Shown here piece by piece: positions 62,307-64,000 of a stretch of 64,000 bases of DNA. The notes beneath the pieces are model-generated. The model searched no databases and was not told the DNA's origin. It saw only the letters and a program-made list of their open reading frames with translations. A program made the translations under genes and the position numbers. The stretch covers positions 1 to 64,000 of the forward strand of contig CAKSPF010000004.1 in the NCBI GenBank assembly GCA_934481345.1, in the 5' to 3' direction. Positions within the stretch are counted from its first letter, which is position 1. Each line of letters begins with the position of its first letter. This DNA is from an uncultured Clostridia bacterium (lineage in GTDB: Bacteria > Bacillota > Clostridia > UMGS1810).

Positions 62307-63605
62307 ATGAAATCAGTATCTTTTTGCACACTCGGATGCAAAGTTAACCAATATGAAACCGAAGCAATGCTGAAGCTTTTTTCAGACGCAGGTTATGAAA
62401 TAAAAAACTTTGACGAAGTATGCGATGTATACGTTATAAACACCTGCACCGTAACAGGTATGGGCGACAGAAAGTCACGCCGGATGATACACCGTGCAAA
62501 AAAGCTTAATCCCAAAGCCGTTATTGTCGCGGCCGGCTGCTATTCGCAGGTAGCTCCGGATGAAATCAAAAAAATCGACGGCGTCAGCCTTATTCTCGGA
62601 ACAAGTGAACGTGCAAAAATAGTCGGACACGTCGAGGAATACTTAAAAGAAAGAGAAAAAAACGTGTTTGTTTCAGATATAATGAAACAGCGTGAATATG
62701 AGGATTTGTGGGTAAGCTCCTATTCGTCAAAAACACGCGCCTTTGTAAAAATAGAAGACGGTTGCACAGCGTTCTGCACCTACTGCATAATACCGTATGC
62801 AAGGGGACCTGTCCGCAGCCGACCGATGGAAAGCATTGAAAAAGAAGTAAAACAGCTTGCACAAAACGGGTTTAAGGAAATTGTGCTTACCGGCATACAT
62901 ATAGCTTCATACGGAAAAGACACAAAAAAAGAAACCCTTCTTGACGTTATCCGCCTTGTAAGCTCTGTGGACGGTATCGAACGCGTCCGCCTCGGCTCGG
63001 TGGAACCGCGGATTCTGACAGAGGAGTTTATAAAAGAAATTTCCGGTATAAAAAAGGTGTGCAACCACTTTCATATCTCGCTCCAAAGCGGCTGTACCGA
63101 AACGCTTAAACGCATGAACAGAAAATATACCGCCGAAGAATATGAAAACAGCGTAAATATTTTGAGAAAATACTTTGACAATCCGGCTATCGCAACCGAT
63201 ATTATGGTAGGCTTTCCGGGAGAAACCGAAGAAGAATTTAATAAATCCCTTGATTTCGCAAAGAAAATTCATTTTGCCGACGCTCATGTTTTTGCTTATT
63301 CAAACCGAAAAGGCACAAAAGCCGATACATTTCCGAATCAAGTGGATAAAAAAGTAAAGGAAGAACGCAGCAAAATACTTACCGCATGCATTAAGAAAAT
63401 GCACAGCGAATATCTTAAAAAGCTTATCGGAGAAACAACCGAGGTGTTATTTGAAAAAAGGCAGCAGAACGGCGCTTTTGAAGGCCATATGACAAACTAT
63501 ACAAAGGTTCATGTGAATACCGGCGAAGATATTTCAAACAGAATATTAAAAGTAAAAATAACAGATACGGACGGCAGCATAGCACTCGGAGAAATTGTGG
63601 GCTGA
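62307..63605 (+). CDS. mtaB: tRNA t6A37 methylthiotransferase
   Basis: 432 residues. N-terminal MTTase domain with cluster cysteines (TLGCKVNQYE, NTCTVTGMGDRKSR, AAGCYSQ), radical-SAM CxxxCxxC in CTAFCTYCIIPYARG, and C-terminal TRAM domain (FEGHMTNYTKVHVN). Converts t6A37 to ms2t6A37. ATG with AAGGAG 9 nt upstream. Monocistronic. Confidence 0.95.
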   Translation: MKSVSFCTLGCKVNQYETEAMLKLFSDAGYEIKNFDEVCDVYVINTCTVTGMGDRKSRRMIHRAKKLNPKAVIVAAGCYSQVAPDEIKKIDGVSLILGTSERAKIVGHVEEYLKEREKNVFVSDIMKQREYEDLWVSSYSSKTRAFVKIEDGCTAFCTYCIIPYARGPVRSRPMESIEKEVKQLAQNGFKEIVLTGIHIASYGKDTKKETLLDVIRLVSSVDGIERVRLGSVEPRILTEEFIKEISGIKKVCNHFHISLQSGCTETLKRMNRKYTAEEYENSVNILRKYFDNPAIATDIMVGFPGETEEEFNKSLDFAKKIHFADAHVFAYSNRKGTKADTFPNQVDKKVKEERSKILTACIKKMHSEYLKKLIGETTEVLFEKRQQNGAFEGHMTNYTKVHVNTGEDISNRILKVKITDTDGSIALGEIVG

Positions 63606-63626
63606 AACCGCTGTTAAAAACAAAAT

Positions 63627-63671
63627 AAATTCTGTAAATATATTCTGATACAGAGTATATTTACAGAATTT
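63627..63671. terminator. Bidirectional terminator
   Basis: Perfect 16-bp inverted repeat AAATTCTGTAAATATA/TATATTTACAGAATTT between convergent mtaB and the DUF2752 gene; it overlaps the last codons of the latter. Confidence 0.8.
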
Positions 63672-64000
63672 TATTAATTGTATACGAAATCACAACTATT
63701 ACTGCATACACAGCATACATGTATTTTTTTGAGAGCTGTTTTTCAACAACCGCAATCAGATTTTTATCATAAACGACATCAATTACAGCTAAAATACTGT
63801 ACACAGAAATTCCCAAAAACAAAGGAACCGAAAGTACATTATACTTAACGGCAGCATAAAAATCCAGTTTCATAATTGCAATAAATCCGCGCGTAAGACC
63901 GCAGCCGGGACATGAAATATCAAAAATACTTTTTAACGGGCACAATGACCTTTTAAAAATTTTTGTTGCAGCGTACAAAATCAAAAAAAGAATAAACCCT
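63661..64000 (-). CDS. DUF2752 membrane protein, 5' end beyond the window
   Basis: At least 112 codons, open to the right edge. The family signature CPGCGLTRGF is followed by two membrane helices (VKYNVLSVPLFLGISVYSILAVI and YAVYAVIVVISYTI). An internal TTG at 63984 could start it, but the frame continues hydrophobic (FILFLILYAATKIF) to the edge, so the true start is probably outside. Function unknown. Confidence 0.8.
   Translation of the reverse strand, partial: GFILFLILYAATKIFKRSLCPLKSIFDISCPGCGLTRGFIAIMKLDFYAAVKYNVLSVPLFLGISVYSILAVIDVVYDKNLIAVVEKQLSKKYMYAVYAVIVVISYTINKIL

Overview
The window looks like chromosome from a low-to-mid GC, Gram-positive member of the Clostridia, probably a gut commensal. 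This is inferred from content: a darA-holB-ricT-trmN6-rsmI block (the B. subtilis yaaQ-yabC neighbourhood), a DUF4364 gene, a T-box leader, many TTGACA-N17-TATAAT promoters, AGGAGG ribosome sites, CpsB-type PHP phosphatases, and gut-style alpha- and beta-galactosidases. No species is assigned. Most genes are on the minus strand.

Layout. 1-95: strong leftward promoter and leader of what is probably an rRNA operon lying off the left edge. 218-5031: ABC-F ATPase, ComFC-like protein and RecD2 helicase, one leftward operon. 5341-5432: tRNA-Ser(CGA) behind two tandem promoters. 5692-7449: a 28-codon small ORF, a Cys/His-rich unknown protein and a WYL regulator split by a frameshift. 7535-21822: a complete exopolysaccharide locus, leftward: Wzz-kinase fusion, PHP phosphatase, initiating sugar transferase, two GT4, polymerase, two GT2, pyruvyl transferase, FrhB-like protein, LCP ligase, flippase. 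21929-28334: a 2009-residue secreted surface protein plus a small protein. 28446-30439: an AgrC-like kinase and a LytTR response regulator. 30935-35580: housekeeping operon (SanA/YdcF-like, isochorismatase-like, PrmC, YqhQ-like, TrmO, NAD(P)H-hydrate epimerase). 35759-38648: AraC regulator divergent from a GH42-type beta-galactosidase. 38764-41012: a second, stand-alone capsule phosphoregulatory module. 41279-50950: glycyl-tRNA synthetase, MalQ, 2-hydroxyacid dehydrogenase, an XRE-cupin-acyl-CoA synthetase fusion behind a T-box riboswitch, a GH36 alpha-galactosidase and a membrane-anchored unknown. 50993-56060: membrane unknown and the rsmI-trmN6-ferredoxin-ricT-holB-darA block. 56153-58228: two GNAT acetyltransferases, then decayed genes (aldo/keto reductase, MerR, tyrosine recombinase). 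58355-58787: five tRNAs (Lys, Gln, His, Arg, Gly). 58934-64000: AI-2E family transporter, CCA-adding enzyme, DUF4364 protein, HPr-like protein, MtaB, and a DUF2752 protein cut by the window edge.

How it may work together. The most coherent unit is 7.5-30.4 kb. A LytTR two-component system sits immediately upstream of the surface-protein and exopolysaccharide genes. In the 112-bp gap between the kinase and the surface-protein genes there is a 9-N12-9 direct repeat, the geometry bound by AgrA/ComE-type LytTR regulators. No U-tailed terminator was seen between the surface protein and the polysaccharide operon, so one regulated unit of about 21 kb is possible. The surface protein ends in three copies of an about 95-residue domain that also occurs, once, in the extracellular part of the LCP protein of the same locus. 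This suggests the ligase and the surface protein recognise a common partner such as the polysaccharide. That link is an inference.

A second notable unit is the T-box riboswitch in front of an acyl-CoA synthetase rather than an aminoacyl-tRNA synthetase or amino-acid gene.
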